A stretch of DNA of 64,000 bases, from contig CALGHE010000080.1 of the NCBI GenBank assembly GCA_937915765.1, positions 1-64,000 of the forward strand, in the 5' to 3' direction. The notes under the pieces were generated by a model. That model made no database searches and was not told the DNA's origin. It was given only the letters and a program-made list of their open reading frames with translations. Position numbers and translations under genes: made by a program. How positions within the stretch are numbered: the first letter of the stretch is position 1; each line of letters opens with the position of its first letter. The DNA is from an uncultured Bacteroidales bacterium. GTDB lineage: Bacteria > Bacteroidota > Bacteroidia > Bacteroidales > Paludibacteraceae. Below, in pieces: positions 49,701-58,245 of the stretch.

Positions 49701-51140
49701 ATGGCAAACAGTATAGTTGATAAAGTTACAAACGAGGAGTATAAGTACGGATTCGTTACAGATATTGAAACTGAGATTATACAGAAGGGTCTGAACGAGG
49801 ACGTGGTTCGTTTGATTTCACAGAAAAAGGGTGAGCCGGAATGGCTGCTCGAATTTCGTCTGGAAGCGTATCGTTACTGGACTACTTTGGATATGCCTGA
49901 GTGGGCGCATCTGAATATTCCGGAGATAGATTATCAGGACATCTATTACTATGCGGCTCCAAAACAGAAAAAGGGTCCTCAGAGCATGGACGAGGTTGAC
50001 CCTGAACTTATCAAGACTTTTGATAAACTTGGTATCCCGCTGGAAGAGCGTGCCGCTTTGTCGGGCATTGCCGTGGATGCGGTGATGGACAGTGTTTCTG
50101 TTAAAACCACGTTCAAGGAAAGCCTCGCGGAGTTGGGTATAATTTTCTGCTCGTTCAGCGAGGCGGTTGCTAATTATCCGGACCTTGTCCGCAGGTATTT
50201 GGGTTCGGCTGTCCCTTACAAGGATAATTTCTTCGCTGCTCTGAACTCGGCTGTTTTTAGTGATGGATCCTTTGTCTATATACCTAAAGGTGTGAGATGC
50301 CCGATGGAACTCTCCACATATTTCCGCATAAATGCGGCGAATACAGGTCAGTTTGAGAGAACTTTGATTGTGGCGGATGATGATAGTTATGTCTCTTATT
50401 TGGAAGGCTGCACTGCTCCTATGAGGGATGAGAATCAGCTGCATGCCGCAATTGTTGAACTGATTGTTCATGATAGGGCCGAAATCAAGTATTCTACGGT
50501 TCAAAACTGGTATCCCGGAGATAAGAACGGCAAGGGTGGCATCTATAATTTTGTAACTAAGCGCGCTCTTTGTAAGGGCGACAGCTCCAAGGTGTCGTGG
50601 ACTCAGGTCGAGACGGGGTCTGCTATTACGTGGAAGTATCCGAGCTGTGTGCTGATGGGCGACAATTCTGTGGGCGAGTTCTATTCTGTGGCGGTTACTA
50701 ATAATTATCAGCAGGCTGATACAGGTACAAAGATGATTCATATTGGCAAGAACACGCGCAGTCATATAATTTCTAAAGGCATTTCAGCTGGATTTAGCCA
50801 AAATAGTTACCGTGGATTGGTTAAAGTGACGAAAAACGCTGACAATGCGCGAAATTTTTCTCAGTGCGACAGCCTTTTGCTTGGTGACAAGTGCGGCGCT
50901 CATACATTCCCTTATATGGACATAAACAATGACACTGCGATTGTTGAGCATGAGGCTACTACGTCCAAAATCAGCGAAGATCAGGTGTTTTATTGCAATC
51001 AGCGGGGTATTAGCAACGAAGATGCTGTTGGCCTGATTGTGAATGGATATGCGAAAGAGGTTATAAATAAGCTTCCGATGGAGTTTGCTGTTGAGGCTCA
51101 AAAGCTTCTGATGGTTTCTCTTGAAGGTAGTGTCGGTTAA
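49701..51140 (+). CDS. sufB: Fe-S cluster assembly protein SufB
   Basis: SufB is the scaffold subunit of the SufBC2D complex. The 479-residue protein has the characteristic [88 protein letters not shown]-like [15 protein letters not shown], and [21 protein letters not shown]. The order sufB-sufC-sufD is standard; no cysteine desulfurase gene follows within the window. Confidence 0.97.
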   Translation: MANSIVDKVTNEEYKYGFVTDIETEIIQKGLNEDVVRLISQKKGEPEWLLEFRLEAYRYWTTLDMPEWAHLNIPEIDYQDIYYYAAPKQKKGPQSMDEVDPELIKTFDKLGIPLEERAALSGIAVDAVMDSVSVKTTFKESLAELGIIFCSFSEAVANYPDLVRRYLGSAVPYKDNFFAALNSAVFSDGSFVYIPKGVRCPMELSTYFRINAANTGQFERTLIVADDDSYVSYLEGCTAPMRDENQLHAAIVELIVHDRAEIKYSTVQNWYPGDKNGKGGIYNFVTKRALCKGDSSKVSWTQVETGSAITWKYPSCVLMGDNSVGEFYSVAVTNNYQQADTGTKMIHIGKNTRSHIISKGISAGFSQNSYRGLVKVTKNADNARNFSQCDSLLLGDKCGAHTFPYMDINNDTAIVEHEATTSKISEDQVFYCNQRGISNEDAVGLIVNGYAKEVINKLPMEFAVEAQKLLMVSLEGSVG

Positions 51141-51168
51141 TTGTATTTAAAGATATAAGATAAAGATA

Positions 51169-51921
51169 ATGTTAGAGATAAAAAATTTGCACGCAAATAT
51201 TAACGGCAAGGAAATTCTGAAAGGGATAAACTTGACTGTTCGTCCGGGCGAGGTTCACGCTATAATGGGTCCTAACGGTTCTGGAAAAAGCACGTTGTCT
51301 TCTGTGCTTGCCGGTCATCCTTCTTTCACGGTGACAGAGGGCGAGGTTAATTTTTACGGTAAAAATCTTTTGGAACTTTCGCCGGAAGACCGTTCGCGCG
51401 AAGGTGTTTTCCTAAGTTTTCAGTATCCTGTCGAGATTCCGGGCGTGAGCATGGTCAATTTTATGCGCACGGCTGTTAATGAACACAGAAAATACAAGGG
51501 TTTGGAACCAATGTCTGCTTCTGATTTCCTTAAGCTTATGCGCGAAAAGAAAGAGGTTGTGGAGCTGGATAACAAATTAGCTAACCGCTCTGTGAACGAA
51601 GGTTTTTCTGGCGGAGAAAAGAAACGTAACGAAATTTTCCAAATGGCTATGCTGGAGCCAAGACTCTCTATCCTTGACGAGACAGACAGCGGGTTGGACA
51701 TAGATGCTTTGCGTATAGTTGCAAACGGGGTGAACCGCCTGAAAAATGCAGATAACGCAAGTATTGTCATAACGCATTATCAGAGGTTGCTCGACTATAT
51801 TGTTCCTGATTTTGTGCATGTGCTGTACAAAGGCCGTATCGTGAAATCTGCAGGCAAGGAACTGGCTCTTGAACTGGAAGAAAAGGGCTACGACTGGATA
51901 AAGAAGGAACTAGGAGAGTAA
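51169..51921 (+). CDS. sufC: Fe-S cluster assembly ATPase SufC
   Basis: The 250-residue ABC-type ATPase has Walker A GPNGSGKSTLS (residues ~37-46), the Suf-specific LSFQYPVEIPGVSMVNFMR, the signature FSGGEKKRNEIFQMA and Walker B LSILDETDSGLD, with the H-loop in SIVITHYQR. It powers the SufBCD scaffold. It begins 28 bases after sufB. A 200-bp MITE-like element then separates it from sufD. Confidence 0.97.
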   Translation: MLEIKNLHANINGKEILKGINLTVRPGEVHAIMGPNGSGKSTLSSVLAGHPSFTVTEGEVNFYGKNLLELSPEDRSREGVFLSFQYPVEIPGVSMVNFMRTAVNEHRKYKGLEPMSASDFLKLMREKKEVVELDNKLANRSVNEGFSGGEKKRNEIFQMAMLEPRLSILDETDSGLDIDALRIVANGVNRLKNADNASIVITHYQRLLDYIVPDFVHVLYKGRIVKSAGKELALELEEKGYDWIKKELGE

Positions 51922-51957
51922 TTTTGCGCGGTGCAAATGTTTTCATCTTGCTAAATG

Positions 51958-52157
51958 TTAAGGTGAGTTCTATAAATTCACCGTTATAATTTAAGAAATA
52001 TAAATCAAGGGGGCGAACTTTTCGGTACTTTTTGATTTCTTTCGGTAACTTGCTGTTTGTCAGTCGGTCACAGTGCCCGCACTGCTTCTTTCGCACAGCA
52101 ATCTGCTCGAAATAAATGTAAAAATTCCGCGAAATGAATTTATAGAACCCACCTTAA
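51958..52157 (+). mobile_element. MITE-like element, long copy B, inside the suf operon
   Basis: The element is 200 bp. TTAAGGTGAGTTCTATAAAT (51958-51977) and the inverted end TTTATAGAACCCACCTTAA (52139-52157) bound it, with TTAA at both outer edges. The interior is near-identical to copy A at 4081-4283. It lies 36 bases after the sufC stop and ends 11 bases before the sufD start. It has no promoter-like TAnnTTTG box that I can see. Confidence 0.85.
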
Positions 52158-52168
52158 ATTCGATTCAA

Positions 52169-53530
52169 ATGAGTAATATAGAGAAGTCTTATATCGATAT
52201 ATATAGAGATTGTTCCTCCGCAATCAAGAAGGATTGTCCTGATGTGCTTAATGCGTGTCGTGATGAGGCGATGAGCGTGTTTGAACGCATGGGATTGCCC
52301 TCTTGCGGTCTTGAAAATTACAGACATACGGATTTGAGCAAGCGTTTTGAGACGGACTTTGGGCTTGATATAAACAGGCTGGGGGTGAAGGCTAATCCTT
52401 ATACTTCTTTCAGATGTGATGTGCCAGGTATTAATTCTCACCTCTTTTTTGTGGTAAACGATATTTTTTGCGAGGAGACGGATGAGGCTAAGGCTGAGAT
52501 TGAGGCTCTGCGTGAAAGCGGTGTTATTGTAGGCAGTCTTTTGAAGTGTGCGGCAGAGTATCCGGAGATTGTCGGCAAATATTACGGCAAGGCTGCTGAT
52601 ATGGAAAGTGACTCTACTGTGGCTTTTAATACTGCTTTTGCGAAAGACGGTCTCTTTTTGTATGTGCCGGAAAATGTGGCGGTAGAAAAGCCTATACAGC
52701 TCGTAAACGTGATGTCGGCAAGTTTTGACCTTATGGCTAACAGCCGTAATCTTATCATACTTGAGAAGGGCGCTTCTGCAAAATTGCTGGTTTGTGGGCA
52801 CACAAATAGTAAGGTGAATTTCCTTGCAAATAGAGTTACAGAGGTCTTTGCTGGCGAAAGTGCTGTGTATGAACATTATAAGTTAGAGAATACAAATGAC
52901 AGCATGACCAATATTGGCTCGCTTTTTATAGACCAGCAGGCTGCGTCTAATGTTTTGGTGAATGATATAACGCTTCATAACGGACTGACACGAAATAATG
53001 TGCGCATCAACCTGAATGGGGAGCATGCGGAGACGGTCCTTTGCGGCATGGCTATTGGCGACAAAAAGGAACATATAGATAATTTTACTTATATAAATCA
53101 TGCCAAGTCTAATTGTAATAGCAGAGAATTGTACAAATATGTGCTTAATGACGAGGCAACGGGGGTTTTTGCTGGCAGAATTCTTGTAGATAAGGATTCG
53201 CAAAAGACTGTGGCTTTGCAGAATAATAAAAACATTTGCGGTTCTGCAACGGCTAAGATGTACACAAAACCTCAGCTCGAAATTTATGCTGACGATGTTA
53301 AGTGCAGCCATGGCGCAACGGTAGGGCAAATCGATGAAACGGCTCTTTTTTATCTTAGGGCGAGAGGTATTTCTGAAAAAGAGGCGAAGATGCTTCTGAT
53401 GCTTGCTTTTACGGACGATGTTATTGAAAATATACGTTTGGAGGCATTGAAAACTAAGATACGACACCTTGTTGAGAGCCGTTTCCGTGGAGAAAGCTCA
53501 AAATGCAATGGTTGTGATATTTGCAAGTAA
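52169..53530 (+). CDS. sufD: Fe-S cluster assembly protein SufD
   Basis: The 453-residue scaffold partner of SufB shows GLENYRHTDLSKRFETDFG, AFNTAFAKDGLFLYVPENVAVEKPIQLVNV, NLIILEKGASAKLLVCGHT, FTYINHAKSNCNSRELYKYVLNDEATGVFAGRILVDKDSQKTVALQNNKNI and the signature KCSHGATVGQIDETALFYLRARGISEKEA. I start at the Met at 52169, matching family starts. A longer frame exists upstream, but it runs through the MITE. Confidence 0.95.
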   Translation: MSNIEKSYIDIYRDCSSAIKKDCPDVLNACRDEAMSVFERMGLPSCGLENYRHTDLSKRFETDFGLDINRLGVKANPYTSFRCDVPGINSHLFFVVNDIFCEETDEAKAEIEALRESGVIVGSLLKCAAEYPEIVGKYYGKAADMESDSTVAFNTAFAKDGLFLYVPENVAVEKPIQLVNVMSASFDLMANSRNLIILEKGASAKLLVCGHTNSKVNFLANRVTEVFAGESAVYEHYKLENTNDSMTNIGSLFIDQQAASNVLVNDITLHNGLTRNNVRINLNGEHAETVLCGMAIGDKKEHIDNFTYINHAKSNCNSRELYKYVLNDEATGVFAGRILVDKDSQKTVALQNNKNICGSATAKMYTKPQLEIYADDVKCSHGATVGQIDETALFYLRARGISEKEAKMLLMLAFTDDVIENIRLEALKTKIRHLVESRFRGESSKCNGCDICK

Positions 53531-53532
53531 TG

Positions 53533-53564
53533 TGAAAGGCGTGTAATGCGTCTTTCTCTTTTTT
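53533..53564 (+). terminator. Probable sufD terminator
   Basis: GAAAGGCG and TGCGTCTTTC pair imperfectly, then CTTTTTT. Confidence 0.55.
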
Positions 53565-53565
53565 A

Positions 53566-53622
53566 TAAAGGCAGCTTCTTTAAATATGTAAATTAAAAAT
53601 GTATTTTATAGAAGTTGTTAAA
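53566..53622. repeat. Compact type-2 inverted-repeat element
   Basis: TAAAGGCAGCTTCTTTAAAT (53566-53585) and TTTTATAGAAGTTGTTAAAA (53604-53623) are degenerate inverted ends around ~18 AT-rich bases, directly before the next gene. Confidence 0.55.
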
Positions 53623-53635
53623 AGTGAATTACAAG

Positions 53636-54079
53636 ATGCGCAAATTTGTTTTTTTTATGTTGATTGTTCTGCTCTCTTTTTCTTGCAGGGAGCGTGAGGA
53701 TTCTTCGATTCCGGACAGCGAGGTTTATTTGAAACTTTCGTGGGACGACTATGTACGGTTGCGGAATCCTGGAACTTACCAGATATTTACAACTGGCAAT
53801 AATGTTTATCCGGCAAATACAAAACTGGGATATGGCGGATTAGTCGTTTTTCGTGATTTTGACGGAAATATAAGGGCGTGCGATTTGTCTTGCCCCGTTG
53901 AGGCTATGAGGTCTGTCCGTGTTGAAATAGACATGCCGTATGCGGTTTGTCCGCGCTGCGAGTCTAAGTTTGACTTGTCTTTTGGCTTTGCAGCTCCATG
54001 CGGAGGCCCTGCAACCGAGCCTCTTTACGTGTATGACCATGTGGTGGATAACGGCAGCACCATTGTTGTTTCTAATTGA
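53636..54079 (+). CDS. Rieske-like lipoprotein with Cys-only ligand pattern
   Basis: The 147-residue protein has a lipoprotein signal with Cys17 (VLLSFSCRERED). The body resembles the beta fold of small Rieske-type proteins of Bacteroidetes: GGLVVFRDFDGNIRACDLSCPVEAM and VCPRCESKFDLSFGFAAPCGGPATEPL. The first ligand pair reads CxxxC and the second CPRC, where Rieske centres have CxH and CxxH, so a canonical [2Fe-2S] Rieske site is unlikely as written. The ATG at 53636 begins the signal peptide; the longer frame from 53615 adds residues lying in a repeat element. Confidence 0.65.
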   Translation: MRKFVFFMLIVLLSFSCREREDSSIPDSEVYLKLSWDDYVRLRNPGTYQIFTTGNNVYPANTKLGYGGLVVFRDFDGNIRACDLSCPVEAMRSVRVEIDMPYAVCPRCESKFDLSFGFAAPCGGPATEPLYVYDHVVDNGSTIVVSN

Positions 54080-54112
54080 AATAGGGAGAGGAATAAGTGT
54101 TGGTGCAGTAAT

Positions 54113-54754
54113 ATGAAAAACATAGGAGTGAAAGATAATTATGTGCAGGAACTCATTCTGCAAGGTGAGCATCAGCAGCAAGATTTTAAATTTGAAATTT
54201 CGGATGCTCGCAAGATAGCGAAGTCGCTCTCTGCATTTGCTAATACGGACGGAGGCAGATTGCTTATAGGTGTTAAGGATAATGGGAAAATTGCCGGTGT
54301 CCGCTCTGATGAGGAGGCCTACATGATAGAGTCTGCGGCTAATGTTTATTGCTCCCCGGAGGTCAGATTTTCCATGACTCAGCATCGTGTGGAGGGGAGG
54401 GTTGTGCTGGAGGTTTCGATTCCGGAGGCAGAGAATAAGCCTGTATGCGCAAAAAACGAAGAAAACAAACTATTGGCATACGTGCGAATTGCGGACGAAA
54501 ATATTCTTGCGTCACCGATACATCTTGAAGTGTGGAAACAGAAAAAAGGTGTGAAGGGAAAACTTATAGAATACACGGAAATAGAGAAAAAATTGCTTGA
54601 CAAACTTTCGGACGGAGATTTTTCTATGAACAGATTTTGCAAGGAAACAGGACTTCTTAGGCGTGATGTTCAGGCTTTAATTGCAAATTTTGTGCGTTTT
54701 GGTGTTGTCAGGCTTCAGTTCTTAAATAGAAAATGGACTGTGACTGTTATTTGA
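54113..54754 (+). CDS. AlbA_2/Schlafen-like DNA-binding domain protein
   Basis: The 213-residue protein has the AlbA_2 (divergent AAA_4) domain at residues ~8-130: ELILQGEHQQQDFKFEISDARKIAKSLSAFANTDGGRLLIGVKDNGKIAGV. The usual acidic start E-x-x-x-E is present in modified form. A winged-helix-like tail follows (LLDKLSDGDFSMNRFCKETGLLRRDVQALIANFVRFGVV). It may bind nucleic acid or regulate transcription. It sits 12 bases before ttcA and may be co-transcribed with it. Confidence 0.78.
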   Translation: MKNIGVKDNYVQELILQGEHQQQDFKFEISDARKIAKSLSAFANTDGGRLLIGVKDNGKIAGVRSDEEAYMIESAANVYCSPEVRFSMTQHRVEGRVVLEVSIPEAENKPVCAKNEENKLLAYVRIADENILASPIHLEVWKQKKGVKGKLIEYTEIEKKLLDKLSDGDFSMNRFCKETGLLRRDVQALIANFVRFGVVRLQFLNRKWTVTVI

Positions 54755-54766
54755 TAATTATTTTTC

Positions 54767-55522
54767 ATGATTCTGAAAGGTATGACAGAGAAGGAACAGA
54801 ATACGTTTTTTTATAAACTTCACCGAAAATTCAGGAAGGCGGTGGATCTTTACGGGCTAATAGATGAGGGCGATAAGATTCTGGTGGGATTGTCTGGCGG
54901 AAAGGATTCTCTTGCTTTGGTTGAGTTCTTGGGAGAGAAGATGAAGGTGTTCAAACCTCGCTTCTCTGTTGTGGCGGTGCATGTGGTGATGGCCAACATT
55001 AAGTATGAATCTGATTTGACTTATCTGAAAAATTATGCGGAGAGTTTCGGCATCGAGTTTATTTTGCGTGAAACATCTTTCGACATGGCTACAGACCATA
55101 GAAAGTCGCCTTGTTTCCTTTGCTCATGGAATAGGCGAAAAGCTCTTTTTGAAGTCGCTAAGGAGCATGGATGCAACAAGATAGCTCTTGGTCATCATCA
55201 GGATGACATCCTGCAGACTATGCTTATGAATCTGACCTTTCAGGGTTCGTTCAGCACAATGCCTCCGCTGCTGAAGATGGCTAAGTTTGACATCTCCATA
55301 ATCAGGCCGATGGCTTTGATTAAGGAGGCTGATATAGAGAAGCTTGCAGAACTAAGAAATTTCGAAAAACTGAAAAAGAGCTGCCCGTATGAGAGCAGTT
55401 CCAACAGAACGGATATGAAAGAGGTTCTTTTAATGTTGGAAAAACTAAATCCGAACGCCCGCAGCAGCATGTGGGGTGCGCTGACTAACATCCAAAGCGA
55501 ATATTTGCCTAAGGAGGTTTAA
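54767..55522 (+). CDS. ttcA: TtcA-family tRNA 2-thiolation ATPase
   Basis: The 251-residue PP-loop protein has ILVGLSGGKDSLALVEFL near residue 40, CFLCSWNRRKALFEVA with a CxxC, LGHHQDDILQTMLMNLTFQG and SIIRPMALIKEADI. This is the TtcA set that thiolates C32 of tRNA with a [4Fe-4S] cluster, though some Bacteroidetes paralogues modify other positions. A second Met at 54782 follows a GAAAGG stretch and is an equally plausible start. Confidence 0.85.
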   Translation: MILKGMTEKEQNTFFYKLHRKFRKAVDLYGLIDEGDKILVGLSGGKDSLALVEFLGEKMKVFKPRFSVVAVHVVMANIKYESDLTYLKNYAESFGIEFILRETSFDMATDHRKSPCFLCSWNRRKALFEVAKEHGCNKIALGHHQDDILQTMLMNLTFQGSFSTMPPLLKMAKFDISIIRPMALIKEADIEKLAELRNFEKLKKSCPYESSSNRTDMKEVLLMLEKLNPNARSSMWGALTNIQSEYLPKEV

Positions 55523-55530
55523 TCTTGCTC

Positions 55531-56424
55531 TTATATTTTCAAAAAGTCACTTATGTCTTTGTATGTCAGACGTTTGCCGTGAAGTAGAATGGCTGATTTG
55601 TATATTTTGCCAGAAAGATATGTAGTGAATATTACTGTGGCTGTTAGTATCAGCATAGAGAGAATCACCTCCCAGCTTTCAACGCCGTAACATAGGCGTG
55701 AGGTCATCACGATGGGCGATGTCAGCGGAATGAAAGAGCACCACAAGGCAATGTCGTTATCCGGATAGTACGCTGTTTGTATGCTTGAATAGATGGCAAA
55801 CACTATCGGAAGCATAACTGGCAATAAAAACTGCTGGGTGTCCGTTTCCGGACCGGATACTGCTCCTATTGCTGCAAATAATGATGCGTACAGCAGATAG
55901 CCTAAGAGCGAATATATGATTATGCACGGCAGCAAAGAACCCCATTCGGCATTGCTTGCCACGCTGGCGATAAAAGATATGTTATCTGTTGAGCTTATTG
56001 AGTTCAGTAAGAATAAAATTACAGCCCATGCTGCAAATTGAGTAATCCCCACCAAGACGACGCTTATAATCTTGCCATACATCATTTCCAGCGGTTTGAC
56101 AGACAGAAACATCACTTCGAGAATTTTATTGCTTTTTTCGGAAACAATGCTGCGCATAACAAGAGAACCGTACGTGAATATGAAGATGTACAGAAGAAAG
56201 GAAAATACAATGGCGAGAGATGCGGAGGCCTCTGCCGATGTCATCTGCGTCAGTCCCGCCTGAATCATGTCTGTGCCCGGCGCGTCATTCTCCGCCGCAA
56301 AAAACAAGGAGGGCAGGGATGCGAGCAGAAACATAAAAAAAGGGGTTGCCAATGTGGTTATTATAAAAGAATTACGTCTAATTCGTGATATATATTCTTG
56401 TTTTATAATTAAAAGGAAATTCAT
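55531..56424 (-). CDS. ABC-2 type permease (compact NatB-like)
   Basis: The 297-residue protein has a first helix (NSFIITTLATPFFMFLLASL), then only a short loop, and a cluster of five more helices with VMRSIVSEKSNKILEVMFLSVKPLEMMYGKIISVVLVG, the NatB/ABC2_membrane_3 hallmark. Related Bacteroidetes permeases are about 400-440 residues with a large external domain between helices 1 and 2, which is nearly absent here. Its start overlaps the ATPase stop by four bases. A Na+ or small-molecule export role is only an analogy. Confidence 0.85.
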   Translation of the reverse strand: MNFLLIIKQEYISRIRRNSFIITTLATPFFMFLLASLPSLFFAAENDAPGTDMIQAGLTQMTSAEASASLAIVFSFLLYIFIFTYGSLVMRSIVSEKSNKILEVMFLSVKPLEMMYGKIISVVLVGITQFAAWAVILFLLNSISSTDNISFIASVASNAEWGSLLPCIIIYSLLGYLLYASLFAAIGAVSGPETDTQQFLLPVMLPIVFAIYSSIQTAYYPDNDIALWCSFIPLTSPIVMTSRLCYGVESWEVILSMLILTATVIFTTYLSGKIYKSAILLHGKRLTYKDISDFLKI

Positions 56425-57335
56425 AATAAATTGACTTGTTGTTTTGTTGTTTCTATTGTTCTTATAAATATTTCATTTAGAGAACTCTCCTTTTTGATGA
56501 ATGATGTTATCTCAAAATCTTTTGAAAGTTCCATAATCAGCTGATTAGTAGAGACTCCTCTGTTTTTTTTCACTGTAACTGATTTTTCTTTAAACTCCGT
56601 AATTGAATACAAATTGCTGTTTGAGAGAGAGACTGAGTCATTGTCGTATGTTATCACAAAAGAGTCGTCAGAAAATCTGCGTTTAATCTCTGTAATAGAA
56701 CCGTTTAAGATTATTTTTCCGTCGTTTAGCAGAGCTATGTCGGAACAAAGTTCTTCTACCGAAGCCATATTGTGCGAAGAGAATATTATAGTTGTCCCGT
56801 TGTTTCTAAGTTCTTGTATCTCGTTTTTGATCTGTTCTGAATTGATAGGGTCAAATCCGCTGAAAGGCTCGTCCAGAATCAACAGAGACGGTTCATGAAT
56901 TACGGCCACAATAAACTGTATTTTTTGTTGCATGCCCTTAGATAGAGAGCCTGTCTTTCTTTTTGCAGTGTTTAGCAAATCTAATTTTTTCAGCCAAAAT
57001 CTGCATCGCTCTTTAGCGATGTTTTTTGAAAGTCCTTTCAGTCTGGATAGGTAAACAATCTGCTCTTCCACACCAAAGTCTTTGTACAGACCGCGTTCTT
57101 CGGGCAAATAGCCAATTTTCATAATCTCCTTTTCAGAGACCTCTTTCCCGTTCAGGAGAATTTGTCCAGAGTCGAATTTGGTTATGTTTGTTGCGCATCT
57201 GATAAGAGTTGTTTTTCCAGCTCCGTTCGGTCCAAGCAACCCGAAGGCGCTGCCTTTTGCGACGGAAACCGTCACTTCAGACAGGGCGTTTTTGTCTTTG
57301 AACTTTTTGCTAACGTTTATCGCTTCTAAAATCAT
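56421..57335 (-). CDS. ABC transporter ATP-binding protein (NatA-like)
   Basis: The 304-residue ATPase has Walker A GLLGPNGAGKTTLIRCATNI, PEERGLYKDFGVEEQI, the signature GSLSKGMQQKIQFIVAVI, Walker B LLILDEPFSGFDPINSEQ and the SSHNMASVEELC switch, followed by a C-terminal DUF4162-like domain (~225-300). I start at the Met at 57335 (MILEAINVSKKFKDKNALSEV), since the longer frame overlaps the upstream HAD gene. It pairs with the permease by a four-base overlap. Confidence 0.93.
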   Translation of the reverse strand: MILEAINVSKKFKDKNALSEVTVSVAKGSAFGLLGPNGAGKTTLIRCATNITKFDSGQILLNGKEVSEKEIMKIGYLPEERGLYKDFGVEEQIVYLSRLKGLSKNIAKERCRFWLKKLDLLNTAKRKTGSLSKGMQQKIQFIVAVIHEPSLLILDEPFSGFDPINSEQIKNEIQELRNNGTTIIFSSHNMASVEELCSDIALLNDGKIILNGSITEIKRRFSDDSFVITYDNDSVSLSNSNLYSITEFKEKSVTVKKNRGVSTNQLIMELSKDFEITSFIKKESSLNEIFIRTIETTKQQVNLL

Positions 57336-57345
57336 TTTTCTAAAA

Positions 57346-57972
57346 TTATAAGCACATAAATCTGTCAAAAATAGAATCCTCAGATATGTTTTTAACTGTG
57401 TGATAAGTTTTGAATCCAAATTTATCAGCAGTTTGCAAATTTTGCAAATTATCATCAATGAAAAGGCTTCGTTCAGGGTCAACTTTTGAAAGTTTCAGCA
57501 CTTTTTCAAAAATTCCGTCATCAGGCTTTGCCTCTTTAAGCTCGTAAGAGAGAAAGCAGAGTTCAAAGTAGCGAGAAAGCAAATATTTTTCGTCAATAAA
57601 GTCAAAATGAATTTTATTTGTGTTGCTCAATAAAAAGATCCGTCTTTTTTTTTGCAGAAACTGCAACAGTTTAAGAGTTTTTTCTGGAATGTCCAGAAGA
57701 AAATCATTCCATGCAGCGTCTATTTCTTCGTCTTTAAGGCTGGAGTCAGAAAATTTTCTAATCTCATCACGAAAAATTTCAGAAGAAATTTCACCTTTTT
57801 CAATCTGATAAAACATCCCTTTTTTGAAGCTATTTTCAATCAGATTTTCTATATTTTTTATGCCTAATTTGCTGAAACTCTGGATACAACGATTTTTATC
57901 CAGGTTTATAAGCACAGATCCAAGATCGAAAAAGACATTGTCAATCTCACTAAAATTTAAAAAATCATTCAT
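57346..57972 (-). CDS. HAD-family hydrolase
   Basis: The 208-residue protein has HAD motif I as VFFDLGSVLINLD (nucleophile Asp followed by LG rather than the DxD second acid, as in YihX-type members), motif II FLLSNTNKIH and motif III/IV KLSKVDPERSLFIDDNLQNLQTA. It is probably a small-molecule phosphatase of the HAD-IA class. It lies ten bases before the ABC ATPase, so the three genes may share a transcript. Confidence 0.88.
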   Translation of the reverse strand: MNDFLNFSEIDNVFFDLGSVLINLDKNRCIQSFSKLGIKNIENLIENSFKKGMFYQIEKGEISSEIFRDEIRKFSDSSLKDEEIDAAWNDFLLDIPEKTLKLLQFLQKKRRIFLLSNTNKIHFDFIDEKYLLSRYFELCFLSYELKEAKPDDGIFEKVLKLSKVDPERSLFIDDNLQNLQTADKFGFKTYHTVKNISEDSIFDRFMCL

Positions 57973-57990
57973 ATTTTATGCTCTAAAAAT

Positions 57991-58020
57991 TTGTTTTTTT
58001 CGCAAAAGTGTTTACCTTTG
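57991..58020 (+). promoter_or_regulatory. Promoter of tRNA-Ile2
   Basis: TTG (57991-57993), 19 bases, TACCTTTG (58013-58020): exact consensus, 38 bases before the mature tRNA. Confidence 0.85.
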
Positions 58021-58058
58021 CATTCGATTTGCAAAGATAACAAAAAATCTGAGCAATC

Positions 58059-58133
58059 GGGCCTATAGCTCAGTTGGTTAGTAGCACCTGACTCATAATC
58101 AGGGGGTCACAGGTTCAAGTCCTGTTGGGCCCA
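58059..58133 (+). tRNA. tRNA-Ile2 (anticodon CAU, lysidine type)
   Basis: The acceptor GGGCCTA pairs with TGGGCCC, the anticodon stem CCTGA/TCAGG closes loop CTCATAA (CAU), and the T arm is ACAGGTTCAAGTCCTGT. The GACTCATAATC context is typical of tRNA-Ile whose C34 becomes lysidine, rather than Met. The D arm reads GCTCAGTTGGTTAGTAGC, one base longer than usual and with a C-U mismatch in the stem. CCA is not encoded. Confidence 0.88.
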
Positions 58134-58134
58134 C

Positions 58135-58166
58135 GAGCGCTTGCAAAACTGCAAGCGCTTTTTTTA
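58135..58166 (+). terminator. tRNA-Ile2 terminator
   Basis: AGCGCTTGCA (58136-58145) and TGCAAGCGCT (58150-58159) around AAAC, then T run. Confidence 0.93.
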
Positions 58167-58245
58167 TGTTTGTCTTTCTTTCACTTTATTTACAAAATAG
58201 TCTATGAGACAGCTATATTTAGTGTCTGAACATCAGCCAGGCCCG

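Noticed and set aside
52073..52168. An N-terminal extension of SufD by 32 codons
   Set aside because: The added codons lie inside the MITE-like element; family alignments start at MSNIEKS.
57824..58081. A plus-strand frame running into tRNA-Ile2
   Set aside because: It is antisense to the HAD gene, and its end lies in the tRNA; no domain.
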